This document shows, piece by piece, positions 8,009-16,530 of a stretch of 64,000 nt of DNA. The notes under the pieces are model-generated. The model was not told where the DNA came from. It searched no databases and saw nothing but the letters and a program-made list of their open reading frames with translations. The stretch comes from Thermogemmatispora sp042408965 (GTDB lineage Bacteria; Chloroflexota; Ktedonobacteria; Ktedonobacterales; Ktedonobacteraceae), in assembly GCA_042408965.1 (NCBI GenBank), contig JBHOQN010000009.1, positions 1 to 64,000 on the forward strand. The letters run 5' to 3'. The stretch's first letter is position 1. Every line of letters begins with the position of its first letter. The position numbers and the translations under genes were made by a program.

Positions 8009-8347
8009 ATGGAAGAAGGTGGACAGGTGGAGAGTCAGTATTTTTCGCGTGTACATACCGAGCCAGTCGTTCTGGATATTGGCCAGGAGATGGGAGCGCT
8101 CATTCTCTATACCGACCCGCAACTGCGCGGCAAAGAGATTGAGGTCAGCCCTCGCGAACGGCCAGAGCATCGTACGCACACCGCCGTACTCGAACGCCAC
8201 GTGAATGGACGGGTACTCTTTGCGGCTGTGTTTCCGGCACTTCCGGCTGGAACCTATACGATCTGGGGTCTTGATGGACAGGCGGCCGGCGAAGCGACTA
8301 TCCTCAGCGGAGGCGTAGCTGAGGTCTGCTGGCAGCCCTCGATCTGA
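8009..8347 (+). CDS. small beta-rich protein linked to DUF4331 locus
   Basis: 112 residues. The sequence has IEVSPRERPEHRTHTAVLERHVNG followed by FAAVFPALPAGTYTIWG, a pattern of the carboxypeptidase-regulatory or prealbumin-like beta sandwich (PALPAGxYxIWG). No signal peptide or membrane segment is seen. The start is uncertain: ATG 8009 has no ribosome site, while GTG 8027 follows AAGAAGGTGG. It lies on the same strand as the DUF4331 gene, after two hairpins. Homologues with this PALPAG motif are, to my recollection, common but uncharacterised in Chloroflexota and Actinobacteria. Confidence 0.7.
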   Translation: MEEGGQVESQYFSRVHTEPVVLDIGQEMGALILYTDPQLRGKEIEVSPRERPEHRTHTAVLERHVNGRVLFAAVFPALPAGTYTIWGLDGQAAGEATILSGGVAEVCWQPSI

Positions 8348-8444
8348 GGTGTGCTATGGATACTGTGGACGAGACCCGCGGTAGCTTAGAGACCCGCGGA
8401 GCCTGCTTCCCAGTACGCCTGATACTCGTTAGCTCAGACATCCA

Positions 8445-8474
8445 TTGCAGGTAACCCGTGTTGCAGGCTATACT
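8445..8474 (+). promoter_or_regulatory. promoter of the thiamine salvage operon
   Basis: TTGCAG (8445-8450) and TATACT (8469-8474) with an 18-bp spacer. The predicted start near 8481 leaves about 105 nt of structured leader before the TPP riboswitch, including hairpins GGTTCG/CGAACC and GGACC/GGTCC. Confidence 0.65.
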
Positions 8475-8587
8475 ATCTATGGTTCGTCATCACGGGCGAA
8501 CCTGCTGGACCGCGTGTGGTCCGCCAGCCTGCCCTGCTCTCCAGGTCGAAGAGCTGCGAGCTGGTGAGCGCATGACGTTCCGGCACT

Positions 8588-8680
8588 CGCTAGGGGAGCT
8601 TGGTGCAGCCAGGCTGAGAACACCACCGTAGTGTGTGGGGGACCCTGAACCTGATCTGGGTAATGCCAGCGAAGGGAACG
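8588..8680 (+). promoter_or_regulatory. TPP riboswitch (THI element)
   Basis: The conserved blocks are all present in order: CTAGGGGAGC, GGCTGAGAACACC, GACCCTGAACCTGATCTGG and GTAATGCCAGCGAAGGGAA. This is a close match to the thiamine pyrophosphate aptamer. Downstream, TGACGCC (about 8699-8705) can pair with GGCGTCA (about 8724-8730) to form the switching stem before tenA. When TPP binds, expression of tenA-thiD-thiM-thiE should fall. Transcription or translation control cannot be decided, although the stem has no T-run. Confidence 0.95.
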
Positions 8681-8787
8681 CGGGTGGCTTGTTACGCTGT
8701 GACGCCCTGTCATCCCCCGTATGGCGTCAGAGCCTCTCCTCCATACCTGCCTGAACTCCCCACAAGAGTTGTTCTGGAGGTCAGGTT

Positions 8788-9486
8788 ATGCTCTCGCACA
8801 ATGAGCACCCATCAGCTGATGGTCTGAGCGCGCGTCTGCGTGCAAGTGTTCTGCCGCTCTGGGAGCGGCAACTGACGCACCCCTTTGTGGTGGCCCTGGG
8901 CGACGGCTCGCTTCCGCGGACCTGTTTCGAGTTCTACATCCGTCAGGATGCACGCTTTCTCGACACACTGGCCCGCTGCTTCGCCTACGCTGCCGCGAAG
9001 GCCGCTGATCACACTGAGATGGAGCACTTTGCGCGTCTGCTCCTCAACACACTGCTTGTCGAGCAAGATCTACATCGCCGTTACGCTGAGCGTTTCGGCA
9101 TCAGCGCTGCCGAGATGGCTGCCACCCCGCTGGCGCCCACCTGCTATGCCTATACCCGTCATCTCCTGGCCGTGGCGACCACTGGCACGCTTGCCGAGAT
9201 CCTGACAGCTGTTCTGCCCTGTGCCTGGATCTATGCTGAGGTCGGCGCTCACTTGACTGCCAGGAGGCCACCGGCCGCCGACCATCCCTACGCTGACTGG
9301 CTGGAGACCTATGCTGATCCCCAGTTCGATGCAGTGGGTCTCTGGCTTCGCCAATCTCTCGACAGGCACGCCACGCAGCTTACAGACCCTGAGATAGCAC
9401 GGCTTCAGGAGATCTTCCGCATCAGTACCGCCTATGAATGGCTCTTCTGGGAGATGGCCTGGCGCCAGGAGGCGTGGCCAGCATGA
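8788..9486 (+). CDS. tenA: TenA family thiaminase II / aminopyrimidine aminohydrolase
   Basis: 232 residues, normal for TenA. The catalytic cysteine is Cys145 in VLPCAWIYAEVG, and the C-terminal motif STAYEWLFWEMA carries the conserved Glu and FWxMA. TenA hydrolyses thiamine breakdown products such as aminomethyl-HMP to HMP, feeding ThiD. ATG 8788 follows GGAGG at 7 nt. It is the first gene after the TPP riboswitch and overlaps thiD by 4 bp (ATGA). The N-terminal 15 residues are a polar extension. The operon contains no thiC, which supports a salvage role. Confidence 0.93.
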   Translation: MLSHNEHPSADGLSARLRASVLPLWERQLTHPFVVALGDGSLPRTCFEFYIRQDARFLDTLARCFAYAAAKAADHTEMEHFARLLLNTLLVEQDLHRRYAERFGISAAEMAATPLAPTCYAYTRHLLAVATTGTLAEILTAVLPCAWIYAEVGAHLTARRPPAADHPYADWLETYADPQFDAVGLWLRQSLDRHATQLTDPEIARLQEIFRISTAYEWLFWEMAWRQEAWPA

Positions 9487-10316
9487 GTATTGCTCCGCAA
9501 GCGGGGCAGCGGCTCTTGCCCTGTGCCCTGACCATCGCCGGCTCCGACTCCTCGGCTGGAGCCGGTATTCAAGCCGATCTCAAAACCTTTGCCGCGCTGT
9601 GGGTTTATGGCCTCTCGGCGATTACTGCAATCACCGCGCAGAACACGCTGGGGGTGCGGGCAGCCTTTGAGCTGGCGCCCACTCTGGTGGAGGCTCAGAT
9701 CGATGCTGTCCTGGAAGATATCGGGGCCGCCGCTGCGAAAACGGGGATGCTCGCCAGTGAGGCGATTATCGAGGTGGTTGCCCACAGCATCATGCGCTGG
9801 AAGATGCGCCTCGTCGTTGATCCTGTGATGGCGGCCAAAAGCGGCGATCCGCTGCTCGCTCCCACCGCCGTGGCAGCCCTGCGCCGTCTCTTGCTGCCGC
9901 TGGCCGAGGTGGTGACGCCCAACCTGCCAGAGGCCGAGATTCTCTCTGGTCAACGCATCGAGACGCTCAGCGACATGCGCGAGGCCGCCCAGGTCATTGC
10001 GGCGCTTGGGGTCCCGCATGTTGTCATTAAGGGGGGCCACCGCCTGGGTGAACCGATAGATATCTACTTTGATGGTGCGCGTTTCGTAGAACTGCGGGCC
10101 GAGCGTATTGAGACGCGCCATACGCATGGTACTGGTTGTACCTTCTCGGCTGCCATTACGGCCTTGTTGGCCCGTGGTCTTCCTATGGATCAGGCGGTGA
10201 CCGCCGCCAAAGAGTACATCACCGGTGCCATTCGGCATGCCCCTGGTCTGGGTCAGGGTCACGGACCGACCGAGCACTTCTGGCAGTGGCCCCGGTCCGC
10301 CTCAGGAAAGGAGTGA
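9483..10316 (+). CDS. thiD: hydroxymethylpyrimidine (phosphate) kinase
   Basis: 277 residues starting at the ATG that overlaps the tenA stop; GGAGG lies about 10 nt upstream. Ribokinase-like fold: ALTIAGSDSSAGAGIQADLKTF at the N-terminus binds HMP, AKTGML and VVDPVMAAKSGDPLL follow, and HTHGTGCTFSAAI holds the GTGC anion hole with the catalytic Cys/Asp region. It phosphorylates HMP twice to HMP-PP for ThiE. Motifs are complete and length is typical. Confidence 0.95.
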   Translation: MSIAPQAGQRLLPCALTIAGSDSSAGAGIQADLKTFAALWVYGLSAITAITAQNTLGVRAAFELAPTLVEAQIDAVLEDIGAAAAKTGMLASEAIIEVVAHSIMRWKMRLVVDPVMAAKSGDPLLAPTAVAALRRLLLPLAEVVTPNLPEAEILSGQRIETLSDMREAAQVIAALGVPHVVIKGGHRLGEPIDIYFDGARFVELRAERIETRHTHGTGCTFSAAITALLARGLPMDQAVTAAKEYITGAIRHAPGLGQGHGPTEHFWQWPRSASGKE

Positions 10317-10323
10317 TAACAAC

Positions 10324-11163
10324 ATGAGTGCAAGCGAGAGAGCTGAGGAGTTTGCGGGCCTGGCCGCGCGTCTGAGCGACATGCGTGCGCGCAAGCCACT
10401 GATCCATCACATCACGAATACGGTTGTAATGAATGACACTGCCAATGTGACGCTGGCGATCGGGGCGCTGCCAGTGATGGCTCATGCCGCTGAGGAAGTA
10501 GAAGAGATGGTCGCTCTGGCCAGTGCGCTGGTCCTCAATATCGGGACGCTGACCCCGGCCCTCATTGAAGCCATGTTGCGCGCGGGAAGGCGGGCGAATG
10601 AGCGGGGTATTCCCATCGTGCTTGATCCTGTGGGGGCTGGGGCGACGCAGTTACGCACCCAGAGCGCCCTGCGCCTGCTCTCCTCCCTCCGTATTGCGGC
10701 GTTGCGTGGGAACGCCGCCGAGGTCGGGGCCCTGCTCGGTGTGGCGGGCGAGACCCGCGGAGTCGAATCGATCTCCCTGGCCGAGCCGCGCGAGAGCGTT
10801 GCGCTGCGTGCCGCGCGTGAATTTGGCTGCTGTGTTGCCATTACGGGCGCACGCGATATCGTGGCCGCTGTCGATCCCGCGCTGGGTGAGCGCCTGGCCT
10901 GGGTTGACAACGGTCATCCGCTGCTGGCCAGCATTACCGGCAGTGGCTGTATGGCAACAACGCTGGTGGGAGCCTTCCTGGCGGTAGAGCCTGATGCCTG
11001 GCGGGCCTGCCTTGCGGCCCTGGTGGCTCTGGGGCTGGCCGGCGAACGGGCTGCAGAGAAGGCGGAGGGACCTGGCACCTTTCGCTCCCACTTGATCGAC
11101 GCCCTGGCAGATCTCACGGAGGAGAGCTTCAGCCGTGGCCAGAAAGTGGGGTTGGTCGCATGA
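10324..11163 (+). CDS. thiM: hydroxyethylthiazole kinase
   Basis: 279 residues; AAGGAG precedes ATG 10324 by about 8 nt. It contains KPLIHHITNTVVMNDTAN, the thiazole-binding start of ThiM, VLDPVGAGAT for phosphate binding and the GSGCMATTLVGAFLA anion hole. It salvages hydroxyethylthiazole to the phosphate used by ThiE. It ends in a 4-bp ATGA overlap with thiE, so the two are translationally coupled. ThiM rather than a ThiG/ThiS route in this operon points to salvage of the thiazole moiety. Confidence 0.95.
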   Translation: MSASERAEEFAGLAARLSDMRARKPLIHHITNTVVMNDTANVTLAIGALPVMAHAAEEVEEMVALASALVLNIGTLTPALIEAMLRAGRRANERGIPIVLDPVGAGATQLRTQSALRLLSSLRIAALRGNAAEVGALLGVAGETRGVESISLAEPRESVALRAAREFGCCVAITGARDIVAAVDPALGERLAWVDNGHPLLASITGSGCMATTLVGAFLAVEPDAWRACLAALVALGLAGERAAEKAEGPGTFRSHLIDALADLTEESFSRGQKVGLVA

Positions 11164-11858
11164 AGCCAGAGGATCGCTCTGCTCGCGCATCGAGATCCCA
11201 ACTCAGGTCGCGTCTGTGCCTACATGTCCTGACCGATCGTCAGTGGTCGCGGGGACGCGATATGCTCGCGGTCGCCTCAGAGGCGCTCGACGGGGGGGCC
11301 ACCGTGATTCAGCTGCGCGATAAAGCCGCCTCCACTCGTGTCCTGGTTGAGGAGGGCCTGGCTCTGCGAGAACTGACCCGCCAGCGCGGAGCGTTGCTGA
11401 TTGTGAACGATCGCCTCGATGTCGCACTGGCTGTCGAGGCTGATGGAGCGCATGTCGGCCAGGACGATATGCCCGTGGAGCTGGCGCGCCGCCTGCTAGG
11501 GCCGGGGCGCATTCTGGGGGTGTCAGCCAGCAGTCGCGTGGAGGCCGAGCGTGCAATAGCTGCCGGCGCCGATTATCTGGGCGTTGGCCCGATCTATCCG
11601 ACGCGCGGCAAAGCGGATGCAGGACCAGCCACCGGCGTCGAACTGCTGCGAGAGATCGCCGCCTTCGCTGACCTGCCGCTGGTAGCGATCGGAGGTATCA
11701 CAGCCGCCAACGCGGCCGATGTGATCCAGGCGGGGGCCTGTGGAGTTGCCGTCATTACAGCCGTGGTCAACGCGGAGCATATCGCTACGGCGGCGCATGA
11801 GCTTTGTCAGGCTGTTATGACGGCGCGGAGGGAGCGTCCTTCTCCTTCGTCGACCTGA
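11160..11858 (+). CDS. thiE: thiamine-phosphate synthase
   Basis: 232 residues. TIM-barrel motifs are present: GGATVIQLRDKAAS for the pyrimidine site, LIVNDRLDVALAVEADGAHVGQDDMP, DYLGVGPIYPTRGKADAGPATG, and the phosphate-binding VAIGGITAANAADVIQAGACGVAVI. It joins HMP-PP and HET-P to thiamine phosphate. The first 20 residues are a basic extension. Its 3' end overlaps the convergent thiL gene by 44 bp, so the two transcripts are antisense at their ends. Confidence 0.95.
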   Translation: MKPEDRSARASRSQLRSRLCLHVLTDRQWSRGRDMLAVASEALDGGATVIQLRDKAASTRVLVEEGLALRELTRQRGALLIVNDRLDVALAVEADGAHVGQDDMPVELARRLLGPGRILGVSASSRVEAERAIAAGADYLGVGPIYPTRGKADAGPATGVELLREIAAFADLPLVAIGGITAANAADVIQAGACGVAVITAVVNAEHIATAAHELCQAVMTARRERPSPSST

Positions 11859-12870
11859 GGTGATCCCAGCTCCGGGCAGAGAGGACTTCCTCACGGCCAT
11901 CGGGCCAGCAGAGGCGCAACCCCTCCTGGGCCGTCGTCACCTGGCCGATGGCCGTGATCGGTGTCTGGCTCTGCTCCTCAAAGGCAGCGATGACGCTAGC
12001 CTCGCAGCCCTGCGCCACCGTAAAGAGGAGCTCGTAGTCCTCTCCGCCGTGCAGGACCCAGGCTAGTGGATCGTGTCCCACACTCGCGGCAATCGTGCGC
12101 AGCTCTGGCGAGATAGGAAGACGAGCCACATCGATCCGAGCGCCCACTCCACTGCGTTCGCAGATATGCCCCAGGTCGCCGCTCAGGCCGTCGCTGATAT
12201 CGATGAGAGCGGTGATGATGTTCGGTCCCAGGCGGCTCAGCAGACGGCCCTCCGCCACGCGGGGCGTAGGAACGCGATGCCGAGTGCGCAGCCGCTCGCA
12301 AGCCTCACGGGGATAGTGGAGAGCAGGGTGGAGCAGCGTGTGGAGTCCCGCAGCGGAGTCGCCGAGCCACCCGCTGACAAAGATGGTATCACCGCAGCGG
12401 GCTCCAGCGCGCGTGAGAGCATGGCCACGCTCGACGCTGCCCAGCAGGGTGATATCCACAGCCAGCGGAGCTCCCGCGCCGCTCCCGCTGATATTGCCGC
12501 CCACAATCAGCGTATTGAACCTGGCGGCCTCTGTGCGCAGGCCGCTATAGATCCCGTCCAGCGTCTCTTGCGAGCAATCGGGCGGAATGTGCAGCGAGAT
12601 CAGCGCGTAACGAGGGGCGCCCCCCATGGCAGCGATGTCACTCAAATTGATGGCCAGAGCCTTGCGTCCGATCTCTACGGGAGCCGACGTGTGCAGCGTA
12701 AAGTGAATCCCCTCCACCTGGCTATCGCAGGTGGCGAGCAGCAGCTCCTGGCTGCCAGGATCGAGCAGCGCACAGTCGTCTCCGATCCCCAGCACTACAT
12801 CCTCACGCGAGGGCAGACCCGCCGTCAGGTGGGCTATCAGCTCGAACTCGCTGTGTGCCGATGATTGCAT
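11815..12870 (-). CDS. thiL: thiamine-monophosphate kinase
   Basis: 351 residues; GGGAGG sits 9 nt before ATG 12870. ThiL motifs: GIGDDCALLDPGSQELLLATCDSQVEGIHF at the N-terminus, with metal-binding aspartates, RKALAINLSDIAAMGG, and DISDGLSGDLGHICERSGVGARID plus LHGGEDYELLFTV in the C-terminal half. It makes TPP, the ligand of the riboswitch at 8588, from thiamine phosphate. It is convergent with the thi operon, and no riboswitch was seen before it, so it should be expressed independently of TPP. The C-terminal 20 residues are polar. Confidence 0.95.
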   Translation of the reverse strand: MQSSAHSEFELIAHLTAGLPSREDVVLGIGDDCALLDPGSQELLLATCDSQVEGIHFTLHTSAPVEIGRKALAINLSDIAAMGGAPRYALISLHIPPDCSQETLDGIYSGLRTEAARFNTLIVGGNISGSGAGAPLAVDITLLGSVERGHALTRAGARCGDTIFVSGWLGDSAAGLHTLLHPALHYPREACERLRTRHRVPTPRVAEGRLLSRLGPNIITALIDISDGLSGDLGHICERSGVGARIDVARLPISPELRTIAASVGHDPLAWVLHGGEDYELLFTVAQGCEASVIAAFEEQSQTPITAIGQVTTAQEGLRLCWPDGREEVLSARSWDHLRSTKEKDAPSAPS

Positions 12871-13115
12871 ACGTCGATGTCCCTCCCTTCTCTAAGCCTG
12901 TGGCTGGTGTCTCACGCCCGGCAGTGCGGCGGTGAGGGAGTGGGCACTACAGATGATAGTGCTCTCTTCCTCACGGTTACTCCGATCTTACGTCGCCAGG
13001 CGCCGAGCAGGGCCTTTCTTGCATTGTACCCCTGCTGGTCTCCCTGCGCTATATTTTAGAAGAAGAGAGAGTATGATCCCTTCTGAGGATCAACAACGAG
13101 CAACGGAGAGAGACT

Positions 13116-13979
13116 ATGCTCAACGCGCTGAGCTTCTTGTGGCACTGGAACATCTTCCCGGCCAGTGTCATTCTGCTGCTCTGTCTGCTGTATGTCTCAG
13201 GAATGAGCCGTCTCAGACAGCGATCTACAGACATCGTAGAACGTACGCCCCTACGGCTGCTAGCATTCGCCGTGGCGATCCTCGCCATGGTACTGCTGCT
13301 GGTGACCCCTATCGATAGCATCGCGCGTACACAGCTTTTCATGCTGCACATGGCGCAAGTCATTGTCCTGACCACCCTCTGTGCGCCATTGCTGCTCTTC
13401 GCGGCACCGCCAGGCCTCCTACATCCTCTGCTGGAGAGCCAGCAGCCGCGCGCGGTGGTGCGCCTGCTGACCCGTCCCCTGGTAGCCTCAGTGCTTTTTA
13501 ACGGTCTGTTTCTCTTCTGGCATCTACCATTTATCTTCACTGTGGCATCTGAGGTGCCTCCACTCTACCACCTTGAGTTACTCAGCCTGCTGGGTGCAGC
13601 GCTGCTCAACTGGTGGCCATTGATCGGTCCACTGCCGGAGTTGCGCACTTTGAGCTATCCCGCCCAGATGTTGTATGCCTTTCTCGATGGTCAGCCAGTG
13701 GACATCTTTGCCTTCCTGCTGGTCTTTTCGGGAACCGTCCTGTATCCACACTACGTTGTGCCAGCAAGTGTAGGGATCTCGGCGCTCAGCGATCAGGAGG
13801 CAGCCGGAGCCATGTTGCTGGTACCGGGTCTGGTCGATCTCCTGGTCATGACACCGCTCTTTTTCCGCTGGCTGGCCTCACTGGAGGAGAAGGCCCGGCT
13901 GCGTGATATCCAGCTCCAGCAGATGCTGGAGGCTCAGGACGCAGCCTCCTCACACGCTTCCTCCCCCCGCGAGTCATAG
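13116..13979 (+). CDS. ctaG: caa3-type cytochrome oxidase assembly protein CtaG
   Basis: 287 residues with about seven membrane segments. LFMLHMAQVIVLTTLCAPLLLFAAPP, FNGLFLFWHLPFIF and NWWPLIGPLPE are characteristic of the caa3_CtaG family, needed for assembly of Bacillus-type caa3 oxidase. The conserved His in MLHMAQ and FWHLP could bind copper. GGAGAG precedes the ATG by 7 nt. No oxidase subunit genes are in this window, so the target complex must be encoded elsewhere. The C-terminus is a charged cytoplasmic helix (EEKARLRDIQLQQML). Confidence 0.9.
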   Translation: MLNALSFLWHWNIFPASVILLLCLLYVSGMSRLRQRSTDIVERTPLRLLAFAVAILAMVLLLVTPIDSIARTQLFMLHMAQVIVLTTLCAPLLLFAAPPGLLHPLLESQQPRAVVRLLTRPLVASVLFNGLFLFWHLPFIFTVASEVPPLYHLELLSLLGAALLNWWPLIGPLPELRTLSYPAQMLYAFLDGQPVDIFAFLLVFSGTVLYPHYVVPASVGISALSDQEAAGAMLLVPGLVDLLVMTPLFFRWLASLEEKARLRDIQLQQMLEAQDAASSHASSPRES

Positions 13980-14040
13980 GCCGGAGCCAGCCTGAGCTGA
14001 GCTGCTCCGATCGCGTGGTGCCCTGTTCAACTGATCGTCA

Positions 14041-15798
14041 TCAGGCGCTTCTGCTCTTGAGGATGGCCAGTTTCTGCCAGTCGGCGCTTGAACGTAGCGA
14101 GCGCAGGACGGTCAGGAGCAGCGAGCTATCCTGCTGATGGACACGGTAGAGAGCCAGCCCGATCTTAGGTAAGCTGAGGGCCTCCGAGTAGACCAGGTAG
14201 CGGCTTTCCCAGGCCGGCTGGAATTTCTTCTTAAAGCTAAAGAGTGAAGAGCCTCCAGACAGCCCACCGAGCCGGCTGCTGAGAAAGGTGATGCCAGCCG
14301 CCAGGATAGTCTCATCCTCCTGATTGCAGTTGCTCAGGGGAGCCAGCCCCAGGCTCACCATCTCCGAGCCTCGCTCTTTGAGGAAGACGAGGGTCCGTGT
14401 CAGTAAGAGTTCCATTGCTCCAGGGGCAGCCTGACTGGAGCGCCGCATCAGGTCCAGTGCCCACCCGCGTCGCCCATAGATGGGTACGAAGGAGACAAAG
14501 GCGTGCACCCGCTGGTGGCGATCGACCGCCAGCGCAAACAGCTGATCGCTCGTTTCATAGGGGTGGAAGCGGCTCATACTGAAGCCCATCTCCGAGCCAC
14601 CCTTCTGCTGAAGCCACTCGCGTGAAATGCGAGCCATCTGTGAGAGGTGTTCAGCGTTGGTGATACGTCCCTCGTAGAAGATGACCGAGAGGCCCTCTTT
14701 CTCGGCTCGCCGCGCACTCGTGCGCAGATTAGCCATAGCGCCGCCCTGGAGCGTGAACGAGGCGAGAGCCAGTGTCGCGTCCTCCCCGATTTTGAGCAGA
14801 TGCAGGCCTGCCTCGCGGTAGTAGGAGGCCAGCTCGGCGCGCACCTGCCAGAAAACGAGTGTCCAGTCCTGGCGTTCACAGAAGGTCACAAAGTCGCGGA
14901 TCAACGTGGGGAGCTCCTGCTCCGGCCCGACGGGGTCGCCAGCGACCACTGCCGTGGTTCCCTGCAGGACGAAGCCGATCACTGAGCGCCCACTCGCTGA
15001 GAAGAAAAAAGATTTCTCACCGACCAGCAGGTGATAGGAGATCGAATTGTGACCATAGAGGCGCACCAGTTCTTCAACACGCTGACGCTCTTCGGCCTGT
15101 GAGAGCAGGGCCGCCGCTACCGGACGACAGAGTTGGAGCATCCCGTAGCCGACCGCGCTCATACAGAGCAGTGGTACTGCGCGAGCGAAGAGAAAGGCTG
15201 AAGTTCCATGGGGGATATGCAGATGGGCACGGCTGAGGAGTGCCAGGATCACCGTCTCGATACCCACGCGGTCGATGAGCGGCTCAAAGTCGCCATAGAG
15301 CGTCAGGAAGCCGCCGATGGTGTAGAAGAGCACAATACCCAGGCCGAGGGCCAGCGCGAGATAGCCTCGCAGCATGGAGGGCGGATCGCTGCGCGCCTGA
15401 AAGAGCGGAGCTGAGAGACCGAGCAGACAGACCAGCAGAAGCATCAGCAAAGAGGCAGGCTGCGAGCTGCCGTACGGTTTGTGTTGAAGCAGGACAGAGA
15501 AGAGGAGCAGGATCAACGTGACCAGCCAGGCCTGACGCTTACCGCGGGCTAGGCCGTAGGAGAGCATCAGCAGGAAAAAGCCCACGACAGCGGTCAATGG
15601 CTGAGCGTGAGGATGAAAGGCCGCCAGCGTACTCAACAGCGCACCAGGGATGACATCCCAGGTAGCGAGCGTCGGGATAAAGAGCGAGAGCATATCCAGC
15701 AGCCCCACCAGGCCGACGATGGCGACGATGGCCAGGCGGCTCAGCCGGCGGAGACGGCGATCAGCAATGAAGCCATGGTATATAGCAGCTTCTGGCAT
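14041..15798 (-). CDS. MprF-like protein with DUF2156 lysyltransferase domain
   Basis: 585 residues. The N-terminal 230 residues hold about six membrane segments. The rest is a DUF2156 (phosphatidylglycerol lysyltransferase C-terminal) GNAT-like domain: LLVGEKSFFFSASGRSVIGFVLQGTTAVVAGDPVGP, DWTLVFWQV, LHLLKIGEDATLAL, NLRTSARRAEKEGLSV and SSLFSFKKKFQPAWESRYLVY. Such proteins transfer an amino acid from aminoacyl-tRNA to lipid and export it, giving resistance to cationic peptides. The membrane part is shorter than in MprF, so the flippase half may be reduced. Start 15798 has GAAGGTC upstream, a weak site. Substrate amino acid cannot be assigned. Confidence 0.85.
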   Translation of the reverse strand: MPEAAIYHGFIADRRLRRLSRLAIVAIVGLVGLLDMLSLFIPTLATWDVIPGALLSTLAAFHPHAQPLTAVVGFFLLMLSYGLARGKRQAWLVTLILLLFSVLLQHKPYGSSQPASLLMLLLVCLLGLSAPLFQARSDPPSMLRGYLALALGLGIVLFYTIGGFLTLYGDFEPLIDRVGIETVILALLSRAHLHIPHGTSAFLFARAVPLLCMSAVGYGMLQLCRPVAAALLSQAEERQRVEELVRLYGHNSISYHLLVGEKSFFFSASGRSVIGFVLQGTTAVVAGDPVGPEQELPTLIRDFVTFCERQDWTLVFWQVRAELASYYREAGLHLLKIGEDATLALASFTLQGGAMANLRTSARRAEKEGLSVIFYEGRITNAEHLSQMARISREWLQQKGGSEMGFSMSRFHPYETSDQLFALAVDRHQRVHAFVSFVPIYGRRGWALDLMRRSSQAAPGAMELLLTRTLVFLKERGSEMVSLGLAPLSNCNQEDETILAAGITFLSSRLGGLSGGSSLFSFKKKFQPAWESRYLVYSEALSLPKIGLALYRVHQQDSSLLLTVLRSLRSSADWQKLAILKSRSA

Positions 15799-16118
15799 GG
15801 AAGACCTTCGCTTCTAGTTATGCTATTATTGGGTGATCTAGCCTTATGTGTTCTGCAAGAGAAAGTTGCACTGCAAGCCGCTTCCATGCTCGCCTGCAGA
15901 GAAGGACCGGAAAGGCAGGCCAGGAGGCATCTGTTACAGAAACCAGCAATGCTGTCCAATCAGGTCTTCTTCTTTCCTCTTCAGGAGAAGACGCTGCAGT
16001 AGCCCTGAAAGTTGCAGCCCGTAGGACGTCTAGCTATCAATGGTCATGACTGGCCAGGCTCAGGCGCCAGGCGTGCTTGAGGTCTACCTACCTGAGTGGT
16101 GTGATAACGCCTCTTTGC
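15799..16118. other. divergent intergenic region
   Basis: About 320 bp between the MprF-like gene (minus) and the promoter of the 16201 gene (plus). I see no gene or RNA. Confidence 0.35.
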
Positions 16119-16147
16119 TTGCATCAAAAGCTTCTGGAGCATATACT
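16119..16147 (+). promoter_or_regulatory. promoter for the 16201 gene
   Basis: TTGCAT (16119-16124), a 17-bp spacer and TATACT (16142-16147), with transcription expected about 45 nt before the start codon. Confidence 0.65.
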
Positions 16148-16200
16148 GACAATGTGGAATAGAACTGTAGCAGGATGCGAATGGATTGGAAGGAGGAAGC

Positions 16201-16530
16201 ATGAATATCGCGCTGCTCACAAAGCTGGTGCAGGCTGCCCGGCGGGATGGTCTGACGTTGCAGTGGAGTCTGATCCATCTGCTGGGCAGGCTGGAACGCA
16301 ACGAGCAACGCCTTGGGTATCTCCGCTATCATGACACGCATGCGGATGATGCTGAAGTGCAGCAGTTGCGTCTTGACAACGAGGCGCTCGCCCTGGTGCT
16401 GGCGGCTGTTGTGAAGGCCTACCCTGCGGGCGCTGATCCTACGTTTGAAGGAGAGGCACTGGCGGATCTTAGCGCGCTGTTCAGGGGGGCTGGCTCTCAG
16501 AAACGTGCACAAGATAAGAAAGGGCGGTGA
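16201..16530 (+). CDS. small hypothetical helical protein
   Basis: 109 residues from ATG 16201, with GGAGG 5 nt upstream and its own promoter at 16119-16147, so the gene is well supported. The sequence is mostly helical, with Leu-rich stretches (TLQWSLIHLLGRLERNEQRL and EVQQLRLDNEALALVLAAVV) that could form a short coiled coil, and it ends in a basic tail QKRAQDKKGR. No signal peptide or membrane segment is present. It precedes the ECF sigma gene by 400 bp, separated by a 27-bp hairpin. Family and function not recognised. Confidence 0.7.
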   Translation: MNIALLTKLVQAARRDGLTLQWSLIHLLGRLERNEQRLGYLRYHDTHADDAEVQQLRLDNEALALVLAAVVKAYPAGADPTFEGEALADLSALFRGAGSQKRAQDKKGR

